In this document: positions 19,049 to 30,952 of the stretch, one piece after another
Position numbering within the stretch: position 1 is the first letter of the stretch
Layout: every line of letters starts with the position of its first letter
Origin: Agromyces humatus
GTDB lineage: Bacteria > Actinomycetota > Actinomycetes > Actinomycetales > Microbacteriaceae
Reading direction: 5' to 3'
Assembly (NCBI RefSeq): GCF_021228295.1
Contig: NZ_JAJQPD010000006.1
Span: forward strand, 264,580 to 328,579
DNA length: 64,000 bases
Position numbers and translations under genes: made by a program
The notes under the pieces: model-generated
Database searches by the model: none
The model's input: the letters and a program-made list of their open reading frames with translations, nothing else
What the model was told of the DNA's origin: nothing

Positions 19049-19967
19049 AACGGATCCTCGGGTCGAGAACGGCGTAGAGAAGGTCGACCAGCAGGTTCAC
19101 GACGAGGTAGAGCAGCACCATGACCGTGACGAAGGACACGATGGTGGGGCCCTCGCCGCGAAGGATCGCCTGGAAGAGCGTGCGACCGACACCGGGCACG
19201 TTGAAGATGCCCTCGGTCACCGTTGCACCGACGAGCAGCGTTCCGAAGTCGGTACCCAGGTACGTGACGACCGGAATCAGCGAGTTGCGCAGGATGTGCA
19301 CGGGGACGATGCGTCGTCGCGTGAGCCCCTTGCTGTATGCCGTGCGCACGAAGTCGAGTCCGGCCGTCTCGATCACCGATGACCGAGTGAGCCGCACGAT
19401 CTGCGCGAAGCTGATGCTCGCCAGCACGATGGCCGGCAGGATCAGGTCTTCGAGCGGGGCACCGGCCCCGACGGTCGGACTGAACCAGCCGAGCTGGATC
19501 GCGAGGAAGTACTGGGCGACGAAACCGACGACGAAGATCGGGAGCGAGATGAGCACGAGGCTCACGCCGAGGCCGGTCGCGTCGAAGATGCCGCCCTTGC
19601 GCAGGCCGCTGATGAGGCCGACGAAGATGCCGAAGACCATCTCGATGAAGACCGCGAGCAGGGCAAGGCGAATGGTCACCGGGAAGGTGCGAGCCAGGAC
19701 GTCATTCACCGACTGACCCGAGTAGGTGACGCCGAAGTCGCCCTGGAAGATGCCGATGAGGTAGTAGAAGTACTGAACGATGAACGGATCGTTGAGGTGG
19801 TATTGCTCGCGGATCTGGTCGATCACACCGGGCGCCGGCGGGCGGTCACCGTAGAGCGCCGCGATCGGGTCGCCCGGCATGGCGAAGACCATGAAGTAGA
19901 TGAGGAATGTTGCTCCGAGGAGCACGGGGATGACTTGGAGGAGACGCTTACCGGTGTACCAGAGCAT
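19041..19967 (-). CDS. Peptide ABC transporter permease, DppB type
   Basis: A 308-residue permease with six predicted helices, the first from about residue 9 (LLQVIPVLLGATFLIYFMVF), and the coupling loop TRSSVIETAGLDFVRTAYSKGL. Together with DppC it forms the translocation channel of the peptide importer. ATG at 19967 has GAGGAG six bases upstream. It starts 133 bases after the binding-protein gene, with a strong hairpin in that gap, so its transcript level is probably lower than that of the binding protein. Confidence 0.95.
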   Translation of the reverse strand: MLWYTGKRLLQVIPVLLGATFLIYFMVFAMPGDPIAALYGDRPPAPGVIDQIREQYHLNDPFIVQYFYYLIGIFQGDFGVTYSGQSVNDVLARTFPVTIRLALLAVFIEMVFGIFVGLISGLRKGGIFDATGLGVSLVLISLPIFVVGFVAQYFLAIQLGWFSPTVGAGAPLEDLILPAIVLASISFAQIVRLTRSSVIETAGLDFVRTAYSKGLTRRRIVPVHILRNSLIPVVTYLGTDFGTLLVGATVTEGIFNVPGVGRTLFQAILRGEGPTIVSFVTVMVLLYLVVNLLVDLLYAVLDPRIRYA

Positions 19968-20034
19968 CAGCTCTCCTCAGTTGTTGTTGCTGAGAGCATT
20001 ATGAACCGCAATCACAAGAATCGAGCATAGATCA

Positions 20035-20072
20035 GCAAGATGTCCGGGGCGTCTCCGCCCCGGACATCTTGC
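20035..20072 (-). terminator. 17-bp hairpin between binding-protein and permease genes
   Basis: GCAAGATGTCCGGGGCG and its exact reverse complement surround a TCTC loop. It begins 29 bases after the binding-protein stop, inside the operon. It may stop part of the transcripts, or protect the 3' end of the binding-protein mRNA from decay, in both cases giving more binding protein than permease. Confidence 0.8.
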
Positions 20073-20100
20073 CTCAGGGATTATACAGACGGGTTACGTC

Positions 20101-21720
20101 TCAGCCCTTCGTGATCTCGGTGTAGAGCGGGACCGAGTCCCAGCCGAACACCACGTTGTCGACGGTCTCGGCCGAAGCGCCGGTCACGTTCGAGTACCAC
20201 AGCGGGATGGCGGGGAGGTCCTTGAGCAGGACTTCCTGAGCCTCCTGGTACTTGGCGGTCGCCTCGTCGACGGCAGGCGCCGCGGCACCCTCGTCGAGCA
20301 GCGTCTCGAACTCTTCGCTCGAGTAGCCCTCGTAGTTCGACCCGGCACCGGTGCGGTACAGCGGCGCGAGGAAGTTGTACAGCGAGGGGTAGTCGGCCTG
20401 CCAGCCGGCACGCGTGCCACCGGTCAGCTTCGCGTTCGAACGGTCGTCGAGCGCCGCGGCGAAGGTCGGGTACGGCTTGCCGACAGCCTCGATACCGAGG
20501 GTGTTGGCGATGCTGTTGACGACCGCGTCGACCCAGGCCTGGTGGCCGCCGTCGGCGTTGTAGGCGAGGTCGAAGACCGTGTCACCGTAAGGCGCGATGG
20601 CGTCGGCCTCGGCCCAGAGCTTCTGCGCCTCTTCGGGGTTGAACTCGAGGACCTCGGCACCCGCGAGGCTGTCGGACCAGCCGTCGATGACCGGCGACGT
20701 GAAGTCGGAGGCCGGGGTGCGCGTGCCCTGGAAGATCACGTCGGTGATCTCGTCGCGGTTGATCGACATCGAGAGCGCGGCACGACGGAGCTCGCCCTCT
20801 TCGCCGCTCCAGTGCTCGAGGTAGTACGGCATGTTGAAGCCCTGGAAGATGGCTGCAGCCTGGTTGACCGCACGGTCGCCGAACTCGTCTTCGAAGGTCG
20901 CGAGCGCCGAGTCGGGCACTGCGTCGAGCACGTCGAGGTTGCCCGCCTGCAGGTCGGCGTACGCCGTGTCCTGCGAGGTGTAGAAGACGATCGTCAGGCC
21001 GCCGTTGACCGGCGTGCGAACACCGTCGTAGTCGGGGTTCGTCACGAGGTCGATCTTCTCTTCGTGCGTCCACGCGTCTTCGCCGGCGAACATGTAGGGG
21101 CCGTTGCCGACGGGGTTCTCGCCGAAGGCCTCGATGTCCTCGAATGCGACCTCGGGCAGCGGGAAGTACGCCGTGTATCCGAGGCGCAGCGGCCAGTCGG
21201 CCTCGGGCGCGACCAGGTCGACCGTGAAGGTCAGGTCGTCGACCACGTTGAGGCCGGTGAGTTCGCTGTCTTCGGTGTAGCTGAAGCCCTCGATGTTGTC
21301 GAAGAAGTACGAGGCGCTCTGCGCGTTGCTGTAGAGCGCACCATAGTTCCACGCGTCGACGAACGAGTTCGCGGTGACCGGCGAGCCGTCGGTGAAGGTC
21401 TTGCCTTCCTTGAGCGTGACGGTCCAGCTCTGCGAGTCCTCGGACTCGATCGACTCAGCCATGTCGAACTCGATGGCGCCCTCGGCGTCGTACGAGACGA
21501 GGCCCGCGAAGAGCGACGTCACGATCTTGCCGCCACCGGTCTCGGTGGTGTTGGTCGGGATCAGCGGGTTCTGCGGCTCGGAGCCGTTGGTCGTGATGAT
21601 CGCCTCGGGGTCACCGGCCGGGGTCGAGGGCTCCGCTTCACCGGTCGAGCAGCCAGTGAGCGCAAGAGCGCCGGCGGCAGCAAGAGCAATGGCGGCAACG
21701 CCGAATCTCTTGATCTTCAA
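20101..21720 (-). CDS. Peptide ABC transporter substrate-binding lipoprotein
   Basis: A 539-residue family 5 extracellular solute-binding protein. The signal peptide ends in LALTGC (lipidated Cys24). The mature protein shows the family pattern: NPLIPTNTTETGGGKIV near the start, an ITDVIFQGTRTPA region and a C-terminal domain with YQEAQEVLLKDLPAIPLW. The start is TTG at 21720, supported by AGGAGGA five bases upstream and the direct run into a signal peptide. It delivers peptides to the DppB/C permease encoded downstream past a strong hairpin. Confidence 0.95.
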   Translation of the reverse strand: MKIKRFGVAAIALAAAGALALTGCSTGEAEPSTPAGDPEAIITTNGSEPQNPLIPTNTTETGGGKIVTSLFAGLVSYDAEGAIEFDMAESIESEDSQSWTVTLKEGKTFTDGSPVTANSFVDAWNYGALYSNAQSASYFFDNIEGFSYTEDSELTGLNVVDDLTFTVDLVAPEADWPLRLGYTAYFPLPEVAFEDIEAFGENPVGNGPYMFAGEDAWTHEEKIDLVTNPDYDGVRTPVNGGLTIVFYTSQDTAYADLQAGNLDVLDAVPDSALATFEDEFGDRAVNQAAAIFQGFNMPYYLEHWSGEEGELRRAALSMSINRDEITDVIFQGTRTPASDFTSPVIDGWSDSLAGAEVLEFNPEEAQKLWAEADAIAPYGDTVFDLAYNADGGHQAWVDAVVNSIANTLGIEAVGKPYPTFAAALDDRSNAKLTGGTRAGWQADYPSLYNFLAPLYRTGAGSNYEGYSSEEFETLLDEGAAAPAVDEATAKYQEAQEVLLKDLPAIPLWYSNVTGASAETVDNVVFGWDSVPLYTEITKG

Positions 21721-21928
21721 TGTTCCTCCTGTGAGATGTGCGCGAGAGCAGGACGGTTCGTGGCCGCCTGAGCGCTTAGTGCCTTCGACAATACGAATCG
21801 TTCCTGAGACTTGCCAACTCGAGCCGGAAACCGTTACCGATGCGCAACCTTGCCGCTCGGCGACTGACGGATTCCGTCGTCGATACGCACGATTGTTGCG
21901 TTCTCACCCGCCATGCGATGATTGCGGC

Positions 21929-22690
21929 ATGCGTTCCGACAGTCGACTGCGACTCGAGGTGGGCATCGTGCTCGGGCTCTCGCTGGGGGCAGCCGCCGTC
22001 TATTCGATCGTCTCGATCGTCGCTCGCGTCACCGATACTCGTCCGCTCGCCGAGCAGTCTGCGGCGCTCAACCAATCGCGATCGAGCCGCGAATGGCTCG
22101 ACTTCACCTACCAGTTCCTCGATGTCTTCTTCGGACTGTTCGTCGTGGCGCTCGCACTCTACCTGCTCTGGCAACCCGGTCGCAGTCCGTTCCGCCGCAT
22201 CGGCCTCGACTTCACGCGACCCGGCCGGGACGTGGCATCCGGCCTCGCGCTCGTCGCCGTCATCGGCATTCCCGGGATCGCCCTCTACGCCATCGGACGA
22301 CTCGCGGGCTGGACCGTCGCGGTCGTCGCCTCACCGCTCGACGCACACTGGTGGACCGTCCCGATCCTCGTGCTCGCGGCGCTGAAGGCGGCGCTCACCG
22401 AAGAGGTGATCGTGGTCGGCTACCTGTTCACGCGGCTGCGCGAACTCGGCGTCGGCCCATGGGCGACCATCGTGTCGAGCGCGCTGCTGCGCGGCACGTA
22501 CCACCTCTACCAGGGCTTCGGGCCGTTCGTCGGCAACGTCGCGATGGGGATCGTCTTCGGCTGGTGCTATCAGCGCTGGGGGCGCACCATGCCGCTCGTC
22601 ATCGCGCACTGGATGCTCGACATGATCTCGTTCATCGGCTACCCGTTGGCGGTCGGCTGGTGGCCAGGGCTGTTCGCTCCGCCCGAGTAG
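21929..22690 (+). CDS. CPBP family intramembrane metalloprotease-like protein
   Basis: A 253-residue membrane protein with six to seven helices and a CPBP (Abi) domain in the second half. The three motifs are EEVIVVGYLFTRL (the EE pair is present, but the arginine of the usual EExxxR is replaced), YHLYQG and HWMLD. Proteolytic activity is a family inference. The ATG at 21929 follows a GATGAT -10-like hexamer by six bases, so the message may be leaderless. Its last 59 bases overlap the convergent gene at 22632. Confidence 0.82.
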   Translation: MRSDSRLRLEVGIVLGLSLGAAAVYSIVSIVARVTDTRPLAEQSAALNQSRSSREWLDFTYQFLDVFFGLFVVALALYLLWQPGRSPFRRIGLDFTRPGRDVASGLALVAVIGIPGIALYAIGRLAGWTVAVVASPLDAHWWTVPILVLAALKAALTEEVIVVGYLFTRLRELGVGPWATIVSSALLRGTYHLYQGFGPFVGNVAMGIVFGWCYQRWGRTMPLVIAHWMLDMISFIGYPLAVGWWPGLFAPPE

Positions 22691-23084
22691 TCAACAGACG
22701 TCGGATGCCCCTCACGAGACGCCGTCGCGGACGCGCACGCCTGGCGACGAGGTGCCGCCCCTGAGGTGCGGCCGCGACTGCCGCGACTGCCGCGGGCTGC
22801 TCGGGGAGCACGGTCACGGGTTCCACGACCTCTTCGTCGCCGCTCAGGTGCAGGCTGCGGCGCGACGGCGTGCAGATGATCGCGATCGTCTCGAGCCCGA
22901 AGAACCCGCCGCGTGCGAGGTCGGTCACGGCCTGCGCTCGACGCACCGCCTCAGCCGTGGCGGGGTCGCCCCGGTCGAGGTGCCGCAGCCGCTTCTCGAT
23001 ACCGGTGACGTCGGCCGTGGCGGCGCTCACTCCGATGAAGGCCACGATGAATCCGATGACCGTGAGGACGTCGAGGGTGAGCAT
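22632..23084 (-). CDS. Small membrane-anchored hypothetical protein
   Basis: A 150-residue protein with one N-terminal helix (LDVLTVIGFIVAFIGVSAATA) and a charged cytoplasmic-type region, then an Ala/Arg-rich tail. The ATG at 23084 is backed by GGGAGG six bases upstream. I do not recognise the family. The tail overlaps the end of the CPBP gene by 59 bases on the other strand, so either the true stop sits inside the neighbour or the tail is a late extension. Confidence is higher for the N-terminal half than for the tail. Confidence 0.6.
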   Translation of the reverse strand: MLTLDVLTVIGFIVAFIGVSAATADVTGIEKRLRHLDRGDPATAEAVRRAQAVTDLARGGFFGLETIAIICTPSRRSLHLSGDEEVVEPVTVLPEQPAAVAAVAAAPQGRHLVARRARPRRRLVRGIRRLLTTRAERTALATSRPPTGSR

Positions 23085-23325
23085 GCTGCACCTCCCTGTG
23101 CGAATGATCCTCAGTTTATCGCGCAAACGAGTGCGGCGACATGGGTTCCGGAGGCGTGCTCGGGACGCGAACCGGTGCGTGAGGTCGGCATCGACGACGC
23201 ACCCTGAACTCGGTGCACGCCCGGATGGGGCATTCGGGGCTGCCCGGATCCGCCACGCAGCGACCGCGACCAGCATGGGAGAGAACGCGGCCGATTTCCG
23301 CCGCACCGACGAAACGAACGGAACC

Positions 23326-23523
23326 ATGGATCTCGCACGCGCCATCACCGCGGGCGGCCTCGCCGCCCGCCGGACCGACCGCCGGTTCACCGCGACCGAG
23401 GCGGAGGTCCGCGCTGCGGAGCGCCGCTCCCTGGATCGGCGCCTCGGTGCCGTCGCCGCAGCCGGCCGCCGTGAGTACACGGAAGCCGGCCGGCACGCGG
23501 CGCCCCGACCCGCGCGCGCCTGA
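23326..23523 (+). CDS. Possible small basic protein
   Basis: A 65-residue reading frame (MDLARAITAGGLAARRTDRR onward) rich in Arg and Ala with strong C/G third positions, which favours coding. The ribosome site is weak and an in-frame ATG at 23275 is an alternative start. There is no recognisable domain. The remaining part of the gap 23085-23325 shows nothing else I can support. Confidence 0.35.
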   Translation: MDLARAITAGGLAARRTDRRFTATEAEVRAAERRSLDRRLGAVAAAGRREYTEAGRHAAPRPARA

Positions 23524-23565
23524 GCGGCGCCCGACGCGCTCGCCGGGCGACCGCTCGGGCGTGCG

Positions 23566-24057
23566 TCAGCCGCCGATCTTCTCGCCGGCCGGTGTCAGCA
23601 CCCACCAGACGTCCTGGACGCCCTGGCCGTTCGTGTCGCCGGCGGCCTCGTCGCCGATGAAGTAGTAGAGCGGCCATCCGTTGAGCGTGACCTGTGTGGA
23701 GCCGTCGACGCCCGTGATGGTGCCGACCTCGCCGGTCACCCCCTCGACCTCTGGGCTGTCGGAATCCGCGGTCACCGCGGGCCAGTTGGTCGCGCACTCG
23801 CCCTCGCAGACGCTCGCGTCGGCTCCCTGGGTGTCGTTGTCGAACATGTAGACCGTCATGCCCTCACCGTCGACGACGATCTCGCCGAGCGAGGACTGGG
23901 CCGTGGTGAGCGCGGCCGACGACGACTCAGCCGGCGCCTCGCTCTCGGTCGCGGTCGGGGTGTCGGCGGGCGGTTCCTCCGCTGCTGGTGTCGTACAGCC
24001 CGTGAGCGCGACGGCGAGAGCCGCGACGGCGAGTCCGGCTGCGATGCGCAGTTTCAT
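23566..24057 (-). CDS. Lipoprotein with secreted repeats of unknown function (COG4315 type)
   Basis: A 163-residue lipoprotein: signal peptide ending AVALTGC (Cys21), an acidic Thr/Pro linker, then two copies of the short beta-motif typical of this family (LGEIVVDGEGMTVYMFDNDT with CEGECATNWPAV, and TQVTLNGWPLYYFIGDE ending in GVQDVWWVLTPAG). Family members are surface proteins of unknown role. It lies 75 bases after the anti-sigma gene on the same strand, so it may be cotranscribed with, or a target of, the SigK-like factor. Confidence 0.88.
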   Translation of the reverse strand: MKLRIAAGLAVAALAVALTGCTTPAAEEPPADTPTATESEAPAESSSAALTTAQSSLGEIVVDGEGMTVYMFDNDTQGADASVCEGECATNWPAVTADSDSPEVEGVTGEVGTITGVDGSTQVTLNGWPLYYFIGDEAAGDTNGQGVQDVWWVLTPAGEKIGG

Positions 24058-24132
24058 GCGAAGACCCTTCTCTCGTGCTCGCGACCACCGTGCGCGGCCA
24101 CGTCGGAAACACGAGACGACGGCCCGAATGGT

Positions 24133-24855
24133 TCACCGACCCGGCGCCTCGCCCGAGATGCCGCGCATGAGCACCTCTCCGCTGGCGATCGCCCGGATCT
24201 CGAGCGAGGCGATGTCGTCGAGGTCGACAGCGGAGGCGGCCGACAGACGCGCACCCGCGCCGGGGCGTGCCTGCCAGCTCGAGACCTCGCTTCGCGTGCC
24301 GTCGCGTTCGATGACCACGAGCGAGTACGGCCACCCGCCCGCCGGCACGTCCACATCACTCTCGCCGCTGCCGCCGTAGCGGCAGTCGAGCTCGATCCTC
24401 GTGCCCCACCCGACCTGGGTGAGGGTGGCCGTGGCGGTGAGCGGAATGTCGGCGGCCGCCTCGAACGCGACGGACTCCCGCGCCGTCGCGGGCTGGCCGA
24501 GGCTCAGCGGCAGTGCGATCGCCAGGACGGCCACCGCCGCTGCCGCCGCCACCGCCCCCCACCAGTACCGCGTGCGCCGCGTGCGGCGACGCCGGTCGGC
24601 GCGGCGGACCGCCTCGAGCAGGTCGTCGCGAGGCGCCGATGCGGATGCCCCGTCGGGGTCTTCCGCGAGAGCCCTCGCCCGATCGGGGGCGAGCCGGGCG
24701 AGCAGCCCGGGCATCGAGGCGAGCTCCGCGACGGCTCGCGTGCACACCTCGCAGGTCTCGAGGTGCTCCTCGAACTCGCGCCGCTCGGCGGGCGACAACG
24801 CCCCGAGCACATAGGCCGAGTCCCATTCCGCGAAGCGCGCGTGATTCGGGTTCAT
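24133..24855 (-). CDS. RskA-type anti-sigma factor
   Basis: A 240-residue anti-sigma factor. Residues 1-80 form the sigma-binding domain with the zinc motif His31-x3-Cys35-x2-Cys38 (HLETCEVC). One transmembrane helix (YWWGAVAAAAAVAVLAIAL) at about 100-120 is followed by an extracytoplasmic RskA-like domain. In the family, cleavage of such proteins frees the sigma factor. The ATG overlaps the sigma-factor stop (ATGA), fixing the start and the partnership. Confidence 0.92.
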   Translation of the reverse strand: MNPNHARFAEWDSAYVLGALSPAERREFEEHLETCEVCTRAVAELASMPGLLARLAPDRARALAEDPDGASASAPRDDLLEAVRRADRRRRTRRTRYWWGAVAAAAAVAVLAIALPLSLGQPATARESVAFEAAADIPLTATATLTQVGWGTRIELDCRYGGSGESDVDVPAGGWPYSLVVIERDGTRSEVSSWQARPGAGARLSAASAVDLDDIASLEIRAIASGEVLMRGISGEAPGR

Positions 24856-25358
24856 CGCGTCACTCCCTTCTCCTGCAGCGCAAGCCGCAGGGCACGTAGT
24901 CCGTAGTGCAACCGTGATTTCACCGTGCCCTCGGGGATGCCGAGGCGCCGCGCGACCTCGGCCACGCTGCATCCGCCGTAGTAGGCGTGCACGATCACCG
25001 CACGATGCTCCACCGACAGCGTGGTCAGCGCTTCCTCCACCAGCAGGCTCTCGAACAGGGCGTCGGTGGCGTCGTCCTGTGCACGTTCGGGGAGTTCGGC
25101 CACCCCGATCTCATGGCGGCGACGGGCGCTTCGCACTTCGTCGATCACGAGATTGCGGGCGACCGTGAACATCCACGACCTGGTCGACTCGGGCTCCTGG
25201 GCGAGGATCCGGGGGCTCCTCCACGCCCGCAGCAGCGTCTCCTGCACGATGTCGTCAGCGCCGGCCGCATCACCGGTGAGGTGCACGACGTACCGCCACA
25301 CCGACGGGCCGTGCGCGTCGTACAACGCGACGAGACGGCTGTCGTCATCGGGGGGCAT
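24852..25358 (-). CDS. ECF sigma factor, SigK type
   Basis: A 168-residue extracytoplasmic-function sigma factor. Region 2 contains ADDIVQETLLRAWRSP and region 4 the helix-turn-helix SVAEVARRLGIPEGTVKSRLHYGLRAL. The directly overlapping RskA-like anti-sigma gene points to the SigK group. ATG at 25358 is preceded by a GGAGGTGAC ribosome site. The gap before the divergent DUF2231 gene (25359-25464) has related GGTTCACCG/CCGGTGAACC segments that could be part of an autoregulated promoter; that is a guess from position. Confidence 0.93.
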   Translation of the reverse strand: MPPDDDSRLVALYDAHGPSVWRYVVHLTGDAAGADDIVQETLLRAWRSPRILAQEPESTRSWMFTVARNLVIDEVRSARRRHEIGVAELPERAQDDATDALFESLLVEEALTTLSVEHRAVIVHAYYGGCSVAEVARRLGIPEGTVKSRLHYGLRALRLALQEKGVTR

Positions 25359-25464
25359 CCGTCACCTCCTGCCCTTCACAACGAGGCGGGAGCGCGATCG
25401 GTTCACCGAAGCACCGATCGGCATGCCGGTGAACCGGGAACGGGTCGGGCATCGTGTTCTCGAC

Positions 25465-25983
25465 ATGGATGCCACGGACCTGGGCCCGCTCGCCACGGAG
25501 GATGTCCTCCAGGTCGCGGGACTGCCCCTCCACCCGCTCATCGTGCACGCCGTCGTCGTGCTCACACCGCTCACGGTACTCGCCCTGCTGCTCGGCACGT
25601 TCTGGCCCGCGGCACGACGACGGCTCGGCATCGTGACCGCGCTCGCGGCCCTGCTCGTGCTCGTCATGGTGCCGGTGACGGTCGCCGCCGGGAAGTCGCT
25701 CGCAGCCGTGCTCGGCCCCATTCCCGCGATCGAGCGGCATGAGGCGCTCGGCGAGATGCTGCTGCCGTGGGTGATCGGCCTGTTCGTCGTGGCCGCGGCT
25801 CAGTGGGCCTGGTACCGGTTCGGCGACGCGAACGTGCGGCGCGACCGGCCGGGGTTCGCGCGCGGGGTCGTCATTGCGCTCGGCGCCGCTGCGGTGATCG
25901 TCGGCATCGGCACGCTCGTCACGGTGGTGCTGATCGGCGACTCAGGAGCCCGCGCCGTGTGGGGCGGGCTCCTGAGCGGGTAG
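25465..25983 (+). CDS. DUF2231 family membrane protein
   Basis: A 172-residue protein with four predicted helices. The segment LPLHPLIVHAVVVLTPLTVL at about residues 20-39 is the signature of DUF2231, where a conserved HPxxVH motif starts the first helix. The function of the family is unknown; some members occur near sigma factors or heme proteins. The ATG at 25465 gives MDATDLGPLA; an ATG 14 codons upstream is possible and neither has a good ribosome site. It converges on gcvP with four bases between stops. Confidence 0.8.
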   Translation: MDATDLGPLATEDVLQVAGLPLHPLIVHAVVVLTPLTVLALLLGTFWPAARRRLGIVTALAALLVLVMVPVTVAAGKSLAAVLGPIPAIERHEALGEMLLPWVIGLFVVAAAQWAWYRFGDANVRRDRPGFARGVVIALGAAAVIVGIGTLVTVVLIGDSGARAVWGGLLSG

Positions 25984-25987
25984 CTCG

Positions 25988-28873
<2,886 letters not shown>

Positions 28874-28889
28874 GTGGTTCTGTGGTTCC

Positions 28890-29261
28890 TTACTCGCCGA
28901 CGAGGGTGCGGTATTCGTCGTGCGTGAGCAGCTTGGGCAGGCTCGACGTGCGCACCTTGAGCAGCCAGCCATCGCCGAACGGGTCGCTGTTCACGAGCTC
29001 GGGCGAGTCGACGACGGCCTGGTTGGCCTCGACGACCTCGCCGTTCACGGGTGCGAACAGCTCGCCGACCGACTTGGTGGACTCGATCTCGCCGACGACG
29101 GTGCCCTCGGTGACGGTCGTGCCGGCGGCCGGCAGGTCGACGTAGACGACGTCGCCGAGCTTCTCGGCGGCGTAGTCGGTGATGCCGATGGTGGCGACGT
29201 CGCCGTCGACGTCGATCCACTCGTGTTCTTCGGTGTACTGCAGTGCGCTGGGCTCGGTCAC
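28890..29261 (-). CDS. gcvH: Glycine cleavage system H protein
   Basis: A 123-residue lipoyl carrier that shuttles the aminomethyl group between the P and T proteins. The lipoylation site is the lysine in [15 protein letters not shown]. The GTG at 29261 has GAGGAG seven bases upstream; length and N-terminus ([11 protein letters not shown]) are typical. It is the middle gene of gcvT-gcvH-gcvP. Confidence 0.97.
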   Translation of the reverse strand: MTEPSALQYTEEHEWIDVDGDVATIGITDYAAEKLGDVVYVDLPAAGTTVTEGTVVGEIESTKSVGELFAPVNGEVVEANQAVVDSPELVNSDPFGDGWLLKVRTSSLPKLLTHDEYRTLVGE

Positions 29262-29312
29262 GGGGTGCTCCTCGAGGTCGGTGGTGCGTTGGTGGCGGTC
29301 GTGCGGGATCGG

Positions 29313-30503
29313 TCAGGCGTCGCGCTTGTAGAACGGCGGTTTCACGACGGACGCCGCGATGCGCGTGCCGCGGATGTCGAGGAAGAGCTCGCGGCCGACC
29401 TCGGACACCTCGGGCGACACGTATGCCATCGCGACGGGATGGCCGAGCGTCGGCGAGAGCGCGCCGCTCGTGATGACGCCGACCTTGACCGCGTCGGCAC
29501 CGCCACCGTCGTACACGTCGTAGTGCGCCCGTGCCGCGCGACGGCCCTCGGCTGCGAGGCCCACGAGCACCGGGGCATCGGCCGCCTGACCCGCCTCGAT
29601 CGCCTCGCGACCGACGAAGTCGCCGTCCTTCGCGAGCGCGACCACGCGACCGAGGCCCGCCTGGGCGGGTCGGATGTCGCGGCTCAGCTCGTTGCCGTAC
29701 AGCGGCATGCCCGCCTCGAGGCGCAGGGTGTCGCGGCTCGCGAGCCCGCACGGCACGACGCGGGATCCGCCGGTCTCGCGCAGGCTCTCCCAGAGGCGGC
29801 CGGCGCGGTCTGGCGCGAGATAGAGCTCGAAACCGTCTTCGCCGGTGTAGCCGGTGCGGGCGACGAGCACGGGCTCGCCCTCGAAGGTCGCGGGGAACGC
29901 CCGGTAGTACTTCAGCGCCTCGATGGCCGCGTCGAAGTCGTCGGCGTCGTTGCCCGGGCCGTCGACGCCGAAGCCGGGCGTCTCGAGCAGCACCGCGCGT
30001 GCGTCGGGCCCCTGCAGGGCGATGAGCGCGACGTCGTCGCTCTCGTCGGAGACGATCGTGTCGAACCCTGCGGCACGCGAGCGGAGCTCATCGGCGACGA
30101 CGGCCGCGTTCGACGCGTTCGCGACCACCATGTAGCGGTCGTCGCCCGTGCGGTAGACCACAAGGTCGTCGATGATGCCGCCGTCTTCGGCGAGCAGCAG
30201 CGAGTACTTCGCCTGCCCGACCTCGATCGCCGACAGCTTTCCGGCGAGCGCGTAGTCGAGCGCCGCGGCGGCGTCGGGGCCGATGAGCACGATCTCGCCC
30301 ATGTGCGAGAGGTCGAAGAGGCCCGACGTGGTGCGCACGGCGTGGTGCTCGGCGAGGTCGCTCGAGTACCGCACCGGCATCTGCCATCCGGCGAAGTCGG
30401 TGAAGCTCGCGCCGGCGGCGCGGTGCACGGCATCGAGCGGACTCAACCGCTCGACCGCCGCAGCGGATGCCTCAGGGGTGGTGGTACCGGGTTCGGGGGT
30501 CAC
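29313..30503 (-). CDS. gcvT: Aminomethyltransferase, T protein
   Basis: A 396-residue tetrahydrofolate-dependent T protein: it releases ammonia and makes methylene-THF from the GcvH-bound intermediate. Family blocks are FAGWQMPVRYSS, FDLSHMGEI, a central RTGYTGEDGFELYL and C-terminal YVSPEVSEVG. GTG at 30503 is preceded by GGAG with five-base spacing; longer frames run back into the riboswitch. First gene of the operon, expressed when glycine is plentiful. Confidence 0.96.
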   Translation of the reverse strand: MTPEPGTTTPEASAAAVERLSPLDAVHRAAGASFTDFAGWQMPVRYSSDLAEHHAVRTTSGLFDLSHMGEIVLIGPDAAAALDYALAGKLSAIEVGQAKYSLLLAEDGGIIDDLVVYRTGDDRYMVVANASNAAVVADELRSRAAGFDTIVSDESDDVALIALQGPDARAVLLETPGFGVDGPGNDADDFDAAIEALKYYRAFPATFEGEPVLVARTGYTGEDGFELYLAPDRAGRLWESLRETGGSRVVPCGLASRDTLRLEAGMPLYGNELSRDIRPAQAGLGRVVALAKDGDFVGREAIEAGQAADAPVLVGLAAEGRRAARAHYDVYDGGGADAVKVGVITSGALSPTLGHPVAMAYVSPEVSEVGRELFLDIRGTRIAASVVKPPFYKRDA

Positions 30504-30547
30504 GAGTTCTCCAGACGTGCCTGTCGCGCGGCGGTCGCCGCTTGAGA

Positions 30548-30742
30548 ACTCCCCCTCTGTCATGAGCCTGAGAGTTTCACGCAGCTGCGCTTTCACCGTG
30601 GGCGGAGCGTCGCTCGCGCGACGCTCACTTTTCAGAGCGGCCTCGTCATCGCGGTGTGTGTGACCTGAGAGATTGGCGGGGAGGCTTGCTCCTTCGGTGC
30701 CGGCCAGTGCTGTTCTCGAGTACCGCCCGGCTCTCCCGCGAC
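30548..30742 (-). promoter_or_regulatory. Tandem glycine riboswitch
   Basis: The gcvT leader shows two glycine aptamers. Read on the minus strand, the first contains GGGAGAGCC, GGCACCGAAGGAGCAA and CAATCTCTCAGGTCAC; the second contains GTGAAAGCGCAGCTGCG and AAACTCTCAGGCTCATGACA followed by GAGGGGGAG. Both show the conserved CTCTCAGG core. They are joined by a GTGAGCGTCGCGCGAGCGACGCTC hairpin region. Position 45 bases before the gcvT start and the downstream glycine cleavage operon fit an ON switch activated by glycine. Confidence 0.95.
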
Positions 30743-30907
30743 GCGTCGATGGCCCGGTATGAGGTTGTACCGCCGATCCTAGCAGCGACGGATGCTCGTC
30801 CGGTCGGCCGGGCTGATCGGCGGCGAACGGCAGGTGAACCGGTCGCCCGGTGCGGCCGAGTCCTGCCTGACACCCGCGAACGCCACGACGCCGGTCGCGT
30901 CATGCAG
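30743..30907. other. Intergenic part between gcv riboswitch and nrtR promoter
   Basis: This remaining part of the 485-base divergent gap must hold the gcv promoter (minus strand) but I see no convincing box or gene in it. Confidence 0.5.
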
Positions 30908-30935
30908 TTGGTGTTCGGGTCACGATGACTGTAAG
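30908..30935 (+). promoter_or_regulatory. Possible promoter of the nrtR-nadABC operon
   Basis: TTGGTG (30908-30913) and TGTAAG (30930-30935) are 16 bases apart and would start transcription at about 30942, just before the 21-bp palindrome. The boxes are imperfect, but the spacing and place suit a promoter blocked by a downstream operator. Confidence 0.4.
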
Positions 30936-30952
30936 CTGCTCGCAGGCCGAGG

